DNA from: CAVVST01 sp963750995
Lineage (GTDB): Bacteria > Acidobacteriota > Vicinamibacteria > Vicinamibacterales > UBA2999
DNA length: 64,000 bases
NCBI GenBank assembly: GCA_963750995.1
Contig: CAVVST010000004.1
Span: forward strand, 186,001-250,000
Direction of reading: 5' to 3'
The notes under the pieces are model-generated. The model was not told where the DNA came from and did no database searches. It saw only the letters and a program-made list of their open reading frames with translations. Below, one piece after another: positions 25,242-33,298 of this stretch (position 1 is its first letter; every line of letters begins with the position of its first letter). A program made the translations under genes and the position numbers.

Positions 25242-26150
25242 TCAGCGTGCGTTAGTGATCTGGACCGGCGAGTCGACGCGCACGCGCAGCACGGAACCCT
25301 GCGGCAGGTCGACTTCCTTGCCTTCGGTCGCAGCGATCGTGCCGCCGGCGCCGATCAAGATGCCCGCGAGGGCGCCTTTGAAGCCGCCGAGGATGCCGCC
25401 GAGAATCGCGCCCACGCCGGCGCCGGTGCCGATGCGCGCGGTCTCGCCCTTGATGCCCTCGCCTTCAATCGCCTGCGTCACGGTGCCGCGAATCGGGTAG
25501 GCGCGGCCGTTCACCGTCACCTGGTCGAAACTCACCGTCATCCGCGCGGTGCGGTTGGTGCGAGTGGCGGGCTCGACGGCGGTCACGACGCCACGCATCA
25601 CCGAGCCGGCAGGGATCGCGGTCCGGCCGTTGACGTTCATGTCAACGAGCGTCGTCCCCTCGAAGCGGTCCTCAACCTGCGCCGTGCCTGAATTCAGGTT
25701 CTGTCCGAGCCGGACGTCGAGTTCGGTGCCCGCCGGCACTTCGAGCGCGCCGCGAGCCGTGCTGGTCGTCGCGGCTGGGCGTGCGGCTGGCTGGGCCGGA
25801 GCGGGAGACGGAGGCGTGTAAGAACTATACCTACCGTCCTCGCGGGCGCGGCTACGGAGATCCTCGATCCGGTCCCGCACGTCCGCGTACTCGGTGCGCG
25901 CCAGGGTTCGGTCCTTGCGCAATTTCACCTTCAGGTAAACCACTTCGTCGCGCAAGTCGTCGAGCTCGGTCTGGAGCTGGCCGGCGCGCGATGCGTCGCG
26001 GCCGCGCAACTGCGACACATCCGTGCTCGCCTGAAAGATATTGTCCTGGAGCCGCTGAATTTCCACTTGGGTGACGTTCTGCGCACGAGCGGGCGCGGCT
26101 AGCGCCGTCACAACAAGTGCCGTCAAGGCGGCGTACTTAATGCGAAGCAT
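25242..26150 (-). CDS. Secreted coiled-coil and glycine-zipper protein
   Basis: 302 residues. A signal peptide (KYAALTALVVTALAAPARA) is followed by a charged coiled coil (about 28-105, EIQRLQDNIFQASTDV, DLRDEVVYLKVKLRKD), then a Pro/Ala linker. A beta-rich domain (LEVPAGTELDVRLGQNL, GRTAIPAGSVMRGVV) comes next, and finally a glycine-zipper (GAGVGAILGGILGGFKGALAGILIG). Such zippers insert in or associate with membranes. The IPAGSxxxGxV motif recalls TrbI/VirB10-like outer proteins, but no secretion genes are near. Function unknown. Confidence 0.8.
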   Translation of the reverse strand: MLRIKYAALTALVVTALAAPARAQNVTQVEIQRLQDNIFQASTDVSQLRGRDASRAGQLQTELDDLRDEVVYLKVKLRKDRTLARTEYADVRDRIEDLRSRAREDGRYSSYTPPSPAPAQPAARPAATTSTARGALEVPAGTELDVRLGQNLNSGTAQVEDRFEGTTLVDMNVNGRTAIPAGSVMRGVVTAVEPATRTNRTARMTVSFDQVTVNGRAYPIRGTVTQAIEGEGIKGETARIGTGAGVGAILGGILGGFKGALAGILIGAGGTIAATEGKEVDLPQGSVLRVRVDSPVQITNAR

Positions 26151-26193
26151 GCATATCCCTCCACTTGAGGTTGGTGCAATTGTTGCGCCGTGA

Positions 26194-27513
26194 CTAATTG
26201 CGCCAGGGCATCAGCCGTTCTATCCAGCTGATGCGGGTCAAATCGTTATAGATGACTGTCACCATGAGCATCATCAGGAGGACGAAGCCGGCGAGCAGCA
26301 TCTTCTCCTTGACCGCCATGCTGAAGTCGCGGCGCGCCACGCCCTCGAGCGCCATAATCAGAATGTGTCCGCCGTCGAGTACGGGAATCGGCAGCAGGTT
26401 GAGCAGCCCGAGGTTCAGGCTGATTGAGGCCATCAGCGTGAACAGCGCGATCCATCCCGCCTGGGCCGACTCGCCTGACAGTTGCGCGATCGCCACCGGG
26501 CCCATGAGCTGCCGCGGCGAGGTCTCGCCCACGAACAGACCGCCAAGCGTCTTGAAGATGAGGCCGCCAAACTCGATGTTGCGCTGGACGCTCAACTGAA
26601 TCGCTTCAAGCGGGCCCGGCTCGAACGACCGCGTCGGCTCGCTCACATACAGCCCCAGCATGCCGCGATCGCCGCGCTGCTCGGGCGTGGCGGTGATGTG
26701 GAGCTGCTGCTCGTCGCGCTCGATCGTCAGGTCGATTTCCTTCCCGCCGTTCCGGGAGATCGCTTCGATGAACTGCGTGCGCGTCACCATGCGTTCGCCG
26801 TTGACGGCAATGACGACGTCCCCGGCCTTCAACCCGGCGCGTTCAGCCGGCTCGCCGGCAATCACCGACGCCACGATGGGGTTGATGTCGGGTAACACGC
26901 CGATGTTGCCGATCTCGAAACGCGTTTCAGAGACGGTGCGCAGGGCGACGGGCCGGGTCTGGCCATCGCGCATCACCGTGAGCGCGACGTCCCGATCGGG
27001 ACGCGTGCCGACCGCGAGGAAGAGGTCGTCCCACGTATCCACCTGATCGCCGGCGACGGTGAGGATTCGATCGCCGCGCTGGATGCCCGCTTTCTCGGCC
27101 GGAGACCCCGGTGACACCGCGCCGACGATCGGGGGCTGATCCTGGTAGATCGGCACCTCGGCGCCCTGAGCCAGGACAATCGCCATCACGACCACCGCGA
27201 GGATGATATTCATCGCGGGGCCCATGATCAGGATCTGGAACCGCTCCCACTTCGTCTTGGACAGGAATTCGTCGGGACGCCCGGTGCGCGGATCGTCAGG
27301 GTTTTCGCCGGCCATCTTGACGTAGCCGCCCAGCGGAATCACGCTGATGCAGTATTCCGTGTCGCCACGGCGGATTTTCAGCAGCTTCGGGCCGAAACCG
27401 AGCGAAAACGTGAGGACGCGCACCCCGAGCCGCCGCGCGGCCAGGAAGTGACCCAGCTCGTGCACGAAAACGAGCACGCCGAGCACGAATAGGAACGCGA
27501 ATATGGTGTTCAC
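26194..27513 (-). CDS. rseP: RIP metalloprotease RseP (site-2 protease)
   Basis: 439 residues. It cuts transmembrane segments of anti-sigma factors and leftover signal peptides. The zinc site HELGH (18-22) is in the first span; the third ligand lies in LLNLLPIPVLDGGHI near the C-terminus. Two tandem PDZ domains (around VGAVSPGSPAEKAGI and VASVIAGEPAERAGL) occupy the periplasmic middle. GTG start. It closes the uppS-cdsA-dxr-rseP block, a gene order conserved in many bacteria. Confidence 0.97.
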   Translation of the reverse strand: MNTIFAFLFVLGVLVFVHELGHFLAARRLGVRVLTFSLGFGPKLLKIRRGDTEYCISVIPLGGYVKMAGENPDDPRTGRPDEFLSKTKWERFQILIMGPAMNIILAVVVMAIVLAQGAEVPIYQDQPPIVGAVSPGSPAEKAGIQRGDRILTVAGDQVDTWDDLFLAVGTRPDRDVALTVMRDGQTRPVALRTVSETRFEIGNIGVLPDINPIVASVIAGEPAERAGLKAGDVVIAVNGERMVTRTQFIEAISRNGGKEIDLTIERDEQQLHITATPEQRGDRGMLGLYVSEPTRSFEPGPLEAIQLSVQRNIEFGGLIFKTLGGLFVGETSPRQLMGPVAIAQLSGESAQAGWIALFTLMASISLNLGLLNLLPIPVLDGGHILIMALEGVARRDFSMAVKEKMLLAGFVLLMMLMVTVIYNDLTRISWIERLMPWRN

Positions 27514-27541
27514 TTACAGGAATGTCCCTTCGTTCCAGGCC

Positions 27542-28708
27542 TTAGACGATTAATTCTAACTCGCGCGCCGCATCACGGGCGTATTCGCGCGCCCAGGCGT
27601 CGGCCCGCCTCACCGCCTGCAGGGTTGATACCGGCTCCGCAACGTGGGCCTGCATCGCTCTCTCTATGACGCGCGGAATGGCCATAAAGCCGAGCTTGTG
27701 ATCGAGAAAGGCGCCAACCGCAATTTCGTTTGCGGCGTTCAGCACCACCGGCACGGTGCCGCCGGCCCGAAGCGCGGAATACGCCAGGCGAAGGCACGGG
27801 AAGCGATCGTGCGCAGGTTTGAGAAATTCCAGGCGCCCCGCGCGCGTCAAGTCGAGCGACGGCAGCGATCCGTCCCACCGGTCCGGATACGAGCACGCGT
27901 ACTGGATGGGCAGCCGCATGTCGGTGACACCGAGCTGCGCCATCACGGACCCGTCAATCAGTTCCACGAGCGAATGTACGATTGACTGCGGGTGAATGAC
28001 GACGTCGATTTGATCAGCCGTGACGCCGAACAGCCAGTGCGCTTCGATGACTTCGAGCCCCTTGTTCATGAGCGTCGCGGAGTCGATCGTGATTTTCCGC
28101 CCCATCTGCCAGGTCGGATGCTGCAGCGCCGCCTCCGGCGCCACGTCGTCCAGCGCCTCGGCGGGATAGTCACGGAACGGACCGCCCGACGCCGTGAGGA
28201 TGATGCGCCGGACCTCGCTCGCCGGCCGCGCATGGAGACACTGGTGGATGGCGTTGTGCTCGCTGTCCACGGGCAGGATGGCGACCCCTCGCCTCCGGGC
28301 CGCGGCGGTCACGAGCTCGCCCGCCATGACCAGCACTTCCTTGTTGGCCAGCGCGATCGTCTTGCCGGCCTCGATCGCGGCCAGTACGGCCTCGAGCCCC
28401 GCCGTGCCCGCTGACGCGCAGATCACGATGTCGGCGGATGGATGAGTGGCGACGGCAGCGAGCCCCTCGGCGCCCGTACCGACCGCCGGCAGGTGCGACC
28501 CACAGACTGCCTTGAGCCGATCAACGCCGTCCCCTGCGGCCATGGCCACGACCTCGGGGCGGTAACGCTGCACCTGCTCGGCAAGCAGCGCGGCGTTCTC
28601 GCCCGCCGCCAGTGAGACCACCTTGAGGCGTGCCGGGTGGGCATCGACGACCGCCAGCGCGCTGCGGCCGATGGAACCGGTGGAACCGAGGATGGCAACG
28701 CGCTTCAC
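27542..28708 (-). CDS. dxr: 1-deoxy-D-xylulose-5-phosphate reductoisomerase
   Basis: 388 residues. Second enzyme of the MEP isoprenoid pathway (DXP to MEP, NADPH). N-terminal GSTGSIG (8-14) binds NADPH. Further motifs are ANKEVLVMAG, the substrate and metal block LPVDSEHNAIHQCL, ILTASGGPFRDYP, and ATLMNKGLEVIEAHWLF. The start is the GTG at 28708, two bases after the cdsA stop; an open frame continues upstream but lacks conserved residues. Provides isoprenoid precursor for the adjacent undecaprenyl synthase. Confidence 0.97.
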   Translation of the reverse strand: MKRVAILGSTGSIGRSALAVVDAHPARLKVVSLAAGENAALLAEQVQRYRPEVVAMAAGDGVDRLKAVCGSHLPAVGTGAEGLAAVATHPSADIVICASAGTAGLEAVLAAIEAGKTIALANKEVLVMAGELVTAAARRRGVAILPVDSEHNAIHQCLHARPASEVRRIILTASGGPFRDYPAEALDDVAPEAALQHPTWQMGRKITIDSATLMNKGLEVIEAHWLFGVTADQIDVVIHPQSIVHSLVELIDGSVMAQLGVTDMRLPIQYACSYPDRWDGSLPSLDLTRAGRLEFLKPAHDRFPCLRLAYSALRAGGTVPVVLNAANEIAVGAFLDHKLGFMAIPRVIERAMQAHVAEPVSTLQAVRRADAWAREYARDAARELELIV

Positions 28709-28709
28709 G

Positions 28710-29480
28710 TCATGCCTGCAAGTAAAGGTAATAGGCGGGTGTCGCAAACAGCAGCGCGTCAACGCGATCCAGCACGCCGCCGTGGCCCGGAATCAGGGTC
28801 GAGCTGTCCTTGATCCCGGCAACCCGCTTGAGACGCGACTCGAACAGATCGCCGCTGATGCCGAGCGCGACGATGGCGAGGCCGAGGATGAACAGCGACA
28901 CCGGGCGTGCCAGCGGAAATACGAAGCGGCCGGCGAACGTGATGAACAGGCTCGCGGCGATCAGTCCACCAACCGCGCCTTCGATCGTCTTCTTGGGACT
29001 GATGGCGGGCGCCAGCGGGCGCTTGCCGAACGTCCGCCCCGAGTAATACTGCGCGGTGTCGCTCACGACGACCGTCGCAATCAGCAGCAGGGTGGCCATG
29101 CGGCCGCCGACCGCGTGGATCGCCACCAGCATGCCGAAGGGCATGCCGATGTACCAGGGCGCAAGGAATCGGGCACTGGCGCGTTCCACCGTCAGGCCGC
29201 GGAACAGCACCTCGATGGCCAGCCACGCCAGAGCCGCGAGCAGCAACCAGAGCACATCGACGAACCCGGGCGCCGAAAACTGCCAGCACGTCGCCGCGAC
29301 CAGCGCGAGGACGACAAGTGTTCCCCGGGAACGATGCTCTCCGCGGATGATGTCGAGGTACTCACGAGCCGCGAGCAGCGCAACGAGCGTGGCCGCGATG
29401 CGCAGGCCGATGAAGGGAAAGAAGAGAATCGCGGCCAGCGCCACCGCCGCGAGGGCGGCCCCGCTCAGGACACGGGTCAT
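28710..29480 (-). CDS. cdsA: Phosphatidate cytidylyltransferase
   Basis: 256 residues, about seven spans. Makes CDP-diacylglycerol from phosphatidate and CTP. The family signature is near the C-terminus: SGDLFESRLKRVAGIKDSS with LIPGHGGVLDRVDALL (metal-binding Asp residues). It overlaps uppS by four bases (ATGA). Confidence 0.96.
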   Translation of the reverse strand: MTRVLSGAALAAVALAAILFFPFIGLRIAATLVALLAAREYLDIIRGEHRSRGTLVVLALVAATCWQFSAPGFVDVLWLLLAALAWLAIEVLFRGLTVERASARFLAPWYIGMPFGMLVAIHAVGGRMATLLLIATVVVSDTAQYYSGRTFGKRPLAPAISPKKTIEGAVGGLIAASLFITFAGRFVFPLARPVSLFILGLAIVALGISGDLFESRLKRVAGIKDSSTLIPGHGGVLDRVDALLFATPAYYLYLQA

Positions 29481-30268
29481 TCCGCGCCGATGACCGCCGG
29501 CGCCGAGGTGATGCCGCCGTAGCGGCGCTCACGCTTCTGGTACGCCAGCACCGCTTCGAGCAGGTGCCGCCGCCGGAAGTCGGGCCACAGCGTCTCGGTC
29601 ACGTAGATCTCGGCGTAGGCAATCTGCCACAGCAGGTAGTTGCTGACGCGCATCTCGCCGCTCGTACGGATGAGCAGGTCCGGATCCGGCTGGCCCGCCG
29701 TATAGAGAAAACTGGCAAAGCGTTCCTCGTCCAGATCGTGGGGCCGGACGCCCGCCTCGATTGCGCGGCGCGCGGCGTCCACGATTTCGGCCCGGCCGCC
29801 GTAATTGAGCGCGATGTTGAACAGCATGCCGCTGTTCTTCGCAGTCCGGTCGATGGCGGTGTGCAGCTCGTCCTGGATATCGGGCGGGAGTTCCTCCATC
29901 CGGCCGATCACGCGAAAGCGGATGTCGTTGGTGAGCAGGGTGTTCAACTCGGACCGCAGGTACCGCTTCAGCAGCCGCATGAGGGTGCTGACCTCTGACG
30001 CCGGGCGCTTCCAGTTCTCCACCGAGAACGCATACAGCGTCAGCACCCGGAGACCGAGACGAGCCGCGGTCTCGACCGTGTCGCGCACGGCATCTATGCC
30101 AGCGCGATGGCCTTCGACGCGAGGCAGGTGCCGCTGAGCGGCCCAGCGGCCGTTGCCGTCCATGATGATGGCGATGTGCGCCGGCAGCCGATCGAAGTGC
30201 ACCTGCCGCACCAGCGCCTCGTCGGCATGGCCGGCCGGGATCCACGCCATCAACTGCTCAAGCGACAC
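29477..30268 (-). CDS. uppS: Isoprenyl transferase (undecaprenyl diphosphate synthase)
   Basis: 263 residues. It elongates farnesyl diphosphate with isopentenyl units in cis for the cell-wall carrier lipid. Signature IIMDGNGRWA with catalytic Asp37, then GHRAGIDAVRD, LTLYAFSVENWKRP, and ALNYGGRAEIVDA, with PDLLIRTSGEMRVSNYLLWQ at the end. A roughly 25-residue N-terminal extension precedes the core; GTG start. Confidence 0.97.
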   Translation of the reverse strand: MSLEQLMAWIPAGHADEALVRQVHFDRLPAHIAIIMDGNGRWAAQRHLPRVEGHRAGIDAVRDTVETAARLGLRVLTLYAFSVENWKRPASEVSTLMRLLKRYLRSELNTLLTNDIRFRVIGRMEELPPDIQDELHTAIDRTAKNSGMLFNIALNYGGRAEIVDAARRAIEAGVRPHDLDEERFASFLYTAGQPDPDLLIRTSGEMRVSNYLLWQIAYAEIYVTETLWPDFRRRHLLEAVLAYQKRERRYGGITSAPAVIGAE

Positions 30269-30294
30269 GTTCCATCTCCTGCTTTTGCAAGGAG

Positions 30295-31038
30295 TTAATC
30301 ATAGACCACCCGGACGAGGAACAGTCCCTGCGGCGGGGCCGTGGCCCCCGCCTCGGCGCGGCTGGCGCCGGCCAGCAACGCCGGCATCGACGAGGCGGGG
30401 CGCTGGCCGCGGCCAATCTCCACGAGCGTCCCGACGAGGGCGCGAACCATATGGCGGAGGAAGCCGTCGCCGGTGATTTCGTAGGTGAGCAGGCCCGGAT
30501 CGTCCTGCCGCACGAAGCCCGATTCCGTCATCGTCCGGATGGTGGTTCTGACTTCACCCCCCACGCTCCTGAACGCCCCAAAGTCGTGCGTCCCGACCAG
30601 CACAGCAGCCGCTTCTCGCATTGCGTCGCGATTCAACCGGTCCTGGAGGTGCCAGACGTACGCGCGTTCGAACGGACTGACGATCGGCGCGTTGCGAATC
30701 ACGTAGCGATAGGTCCTGGCCCGGGCGCCGAACCTGGCGTGGAAGTCGTCCGCCGCGTCTTCGACGCTCGTCACCCTGACTTCGGGCGGGAGGCTCGCAT
30801 TCAGGGCGCGGGCGATGACGTCCAGGGGATGCAAGGCGGTGATCTGTACGCTGGCGACCTGCGCCAGGGCATGAACCCCGGCATCGGTTCGCCCCGCGCC
30901 GTGTACCGTCACCGGCGCGCCATCGAACCGCGCCAGCGCCGCTTCGACGAGCCCCTGGATCGAGACGCCGTGCGCCTGCCGCTGCCACCCAACGAACGGC
31001 GTCCCATCGTAAGCCAGTGTCAGCTTGAGGGTTCTCAC
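30295..31038 (-). CDS. truA: tRNA pseudouridine(38-40) synthase TruA
   Basis: 247 residues. Converts uridines 38-40 in the tRNA anticodon arm. Catalytic Asp52 in GAGRTDAGVHA; other conserved blocks are LTLAYDGTPFVGWQRQ, FHARFGARARTYRY and GDGFLRHMVRALVGTL. The GTG at 31038 is chosen since it overlaps the pyrE stop (GTGA) and gives the standard length. It precedes uppS by 26 bases in the same operon. Confidence 0.95.
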   Translation of the reverse strand: MRTLKLTLAYDGTPFVGWQRQAHGVSIQGLVEAALARFDGAPVTVHGAGRTDAGVHALAQVASVQITALHPLDVIARALNASLPPEVRVTSVEDAADDFHARFGARARTYRYVIRNAPIVSPFERAYVWHLQDRLNRDAMREAAAVLVGTHDFGAFRSVGGEVRTTIRTMTESGFVRQDDPGLLTYEITGDGFLRHMVRALVGTLVEIGRGQRPASSMPALLAGASRAEAGATAPPQGLFLVRVVYD

Positions 31039-31655
31039 ACGGCGCGTGAGCCGGGCTTGACCACGGGCAGGCCGGCGAGGCAGAGCGGGCACGAGGCGGG
31101 GTCGTAGGTCGGCAGGGAGACCTCGGCGAGGACGTGGAAGGGCACATCGATCTTCTGCTGTCCCCCGCCCATTGACCGGCTCGGGGCGGTCCCGAGCTCC
31201 GTCGAGGGACCGCTGCGATCGATGATCGCGGCTGCGCCCACGACAGCTGCGCCAGACTCCCGCGCGAGATCAATCGTCTCCCGCGTCGAGCCGCCGGTCG
31301 TCACGACATCCTCGACGACCAGCACCTTCTCGCCCGGATCGAGGGCGAATCCGCGCCGCAGCATCAGCCGCCCGTCCTGCCGCTCCGCAAAAATCGCGCG
31401 TACGCCGAGTGCACGGGCGACCTCCTGACCGATCACGATCCCGCCAAGCGCCGGCGACAGCACCGTCTGCACTCCGAGGTCGCGTACCCGATCGGCGATC
31501 TCGGCGCCGAGCGCCTCCGCTTCGCGCGGATGCTGCAGCACAAGCGCGCACTGGAGATACCCCGGACTGTGCAGCCCGGAGGTCAGGCGGAAGTGCCCTT
31601 CGAGCAGGGCGTGCGCGTGGCGAAAGCGGTCGAGGATGGCGGCGGAGGTCGTCAT
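31035..31655 (-). CDS. pyrE: Orotate phosphoribosyltransferase with inserted segment
   Basis: 206 residues. Adds PRPP ribose phosphate to orotate to give OMP. Shown by LTSGLHSPGYLQCALVL, FAERQDGRLMLRRGF and the PRPP loop VLVVEDVVTTGGST. Two oddities: about 18 extra residues (STELGTAPSRSMGGGQQ) between IIDRSG and VPFHVL, encoded by a hairpin, and a C-terminal YDPASCPLCLAG that adds a cysteine pair. It heads the truA-uppS-cdsA-dxr-rseP operon and is away from the other pyr genes at 39-44 kb. Confidence 0.92.
   Translation of the reverse strand: MTTSAAILDRFRHAHALLEGHFRLTSGLHSPGYLQCALVLQHPREAEALGAEIADRVRDLGVQTVLSPALGGIVIGQEVARALGVRAIFAERQDGRLMLRRGFALDPGEKVLVVEDVVTTGGSTRETIDLARESGAAVVGAAAIIDRSGPSTELGTAPSRSMGGGQQKIDVPFHVLAEVSLPTYDPASCPLCLAGLPVVKPGSRAV
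31155..31212. repeat. In-frame hairpin element inside pyrE
   Basis: GCTCGGG (31179-31185) and CCCGAGC (31191-31197) form a perfect 7-base stem with a 5-base loop. Partly complementary outer arms (GACCG; TCGAGGG) extend on each side. The segment encodes the extra residues of PyrE without breaking the frame. The sequence resembles the widespread CCCTCGAC...GCTCGGG class of bacterial palindromes. Confidence 0.6.
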
Positions 31656-31667
31656 GGGAACCGCCTA

Positions 31668-31679
31668 GTATACGTATAC
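31668..31679. promoter_or_regulatory. Perfect 12-base palindrome between divergent pyrE and TolC-like genes
   Basis: GTATACGTATAC reads the same on both strands and lies in a 42-base gap between the pyrE start (31655, -) and the TolC-like start (31698, +). It may be an operator, or contain -10 elements (TATACG/CGTATA) for both directions. AT-rich sequence is rare in this genome, which makes it stand out. Confidence 0.4.
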
Positions 31680-31697
31680 ATGGCGAACGAGGTGCAT

Positions 31698-33260
31698 ATG
31701 GTGCGAGGGTGCGGCGGTGCGAACGTGCGGCGGTGCGGCGATGCGATGGTGCTGGGCATGACCGTCATCGCGATGTTACTCGGAGTAACAGCCGCGTGGG
31801 GGCAGGCCGCCGAGCCGCGACGACTGACCGTGGAGGAGGCGGTGCGCCTGGCGCTCGACAACAACCTTGGCATCCGGGTCGCTCGGATCGATCCGCAGAT
31901 CGAGGACCTGGGCGTCGCCGAGGCGCGCGCCGCCTGGCATCCGACGTTGACAAGCACGCTGCAGAGCGCCAGCACCGACTCGCCGAGCAACAGCTTCCTG
32001 TCGGGCGCCGCCACCAAGACGAGCGACACTCGGCTCAACTCGAACGTCGGCGTGCAGAAGCTGATGCCCTGGGGCGGCCGCTACAACATCGGCTGGGACA
32101 GCTCGCGATCGACGACGACGAATCTGTTTTCGAATTTCTCGCCCCAGGTGCGATCGTCGGTGGCGCTGACCTACGCGCAGCCGCTGCTGCGGGATTTCAG
32201 CATCGATTCGTCGCGTCAGCAGCTCCTGCTCAGCGAAAAGAACCGCGAAATTGCCGACGTGACGCTGCGGCAGGCGGTCACCGCAACCTCGAGAACCGTC
32301 CGCTACGCCTACTGGGACCTGGCATTTGCGATCGCCTCCCTCGACGTCCAGCGCCAGTCGCTCGAGCTGGCGCGCGAATCGCTGCGCAACACGCGGGCAC
32401 GCATCGAGATCGGCACCACGCCGCCAATCGACCAGGTGGAGGCGGAAGCGGAAGAGGCGCTGCGCGAAGAAGCCGTGATCCTGGGCGAAGGGCAGCTCGG
32501 CACCACGGAGGACGCCCTGCGCGCGCTCATTTTCGATCCGGCCTCCCCTGATTTCTGGACACTGCGCATCGAACCGGCGGAGCGGCCGCTCTTCGCGGCG
32601 ACGCCGATCGACATCGACGCCGCCGTCCGCGCGGCGCTGGCACGGCGCAGCGACATCGAACAGTCGCGCAAGAACCTCGAGGCCGCCGACATCAACCTGC
32701 GCTTCTTCCACAACCAGACGCTCCCCGACGTCACCGCCAGCTTCGACTACGGCCTGACGGGACTCGGCGGGACACAGTTCCTGCGCGGCGCCGGGTTCCC
32801 GGGGCCGATCATCGGCCAGACCCAGCGCGGCTTCGGCACTGTTCTCGGCGACCTTTTCAGTAATGACTTTCCCAGCTGGACGGCATCGCTCAACATCAGC
32901 TACCCGCTTGGCCAGACACCGGAGGCCGCCAACGTCGCGCGCGCGCGCCTGGAGTACACGCAACAGCAGACCCAACTCCGGCAGGCCGAACTGCAGGTTG
33001 TCACCCAGGTGCGCGAGGCGGGACGGCAGGTGCTGACGAACCAGCGGCGCGTCGACACGACGATTGTCTCCCGGCAGCTTGCCGAACGGCGTCTCGAAGC
33101 GGAAGAACGGAAACTCACCGCCGGCACGACCACGAGCTTCTTCGTGTTCCAGGCGCAGCGCGATCTCGCGCAGGCACGTAACAACGAGCTCCGGGCGATT
33201 CTTGATTACCAGCGCGCGCTCATCGACTTCGAGACCGTGCAGGAGGTGCCGATCAGGTAA
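31698..33260 (+). CDS. TolC-family outer membrane efflux protein
   Basis: 520 residues. Signal peptide (VLGMTVIAMLLGVTAAWGQA) after an odd Cys/Arg N-region; then two OEP repeats: LTVEEAVRLALDNNLGIRVA and IDAAVRAALARRSDIEQSRKN. Long helices (ATSRTVRYAYWDLAFAIASL, REAGRQVLTNQRRV) form the periplasmic tunnel, and LNISYPLGQTPEA marks a barrel strand. ATG 31698 is preferred because GAGG lies five bases upstream. The first 18 codons are made of a GTGCGGCG-type heptamer repeat, so translation may instead begin at 31746 or 31758. No partner pump genes are adjacent. Confidence 0.9.
   Translation: MVRGCGGANVRRCGDAMVLGMTVIAMLLGVTAAWGQAAEPRRLTVEEAVRLALDNNLGIRVARIDPQIEDLGVAEARAAWHPTLTSTLQSASTDSPSNSFLSGAATKTSDTRLNSNVGVQKLMPWGGRYNIGWDSSRSTTTNLFSNFSPQVRSSVALTYAQPLLRDFSIDSSRQQLLLSEKNREIADVTLRQAVTATSRTVRYAYWDLAFAIASLDVQRQSLELARESLRNTRARIEIGTTPPIDQVEAEAEEALREEAVILGEGQLGTTEDALRALIFDPASPDFWTLRIEPAERPLFAATPIDIDAAVRAALARRSDIEQSRKNLEAADINLRFFHNQTLPDVTASFDYGLTGLGGTQFLRGAGFPGPIIGQTQRGFGTVLGDLFSNDFPSWTASLNISYPLGQTPEAANVARARLEYTQQQTQLRQAELQVVTQVREAGRQVLTNQRRVDTTIVSRQLAERRLEAEERKLTAGTTTSFFVFQAQRDLAQARNNELRAILDYQRALIDFETVQEVPIR
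31699..31753 (+). repeat. Degenerate heptamer tandem repeat at the start of the TolC-like gene
   Basis: Runs of GTGCGGCG/GTGCGAAC/GTGCGGCG/GTGCGGCGATGCGA follow each other with period seven to eight. They encode VRGCGGANVRRCGDAMV, a stretch unlike a signal peptide n-region. Probably an intergenic repeat incorporated into the 5' end. Confidence 0.5.
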
Positions 33261-33298
33261 GGCATCGACCGGTCAAGGCTCGGGTAAGATTCCCCCCA

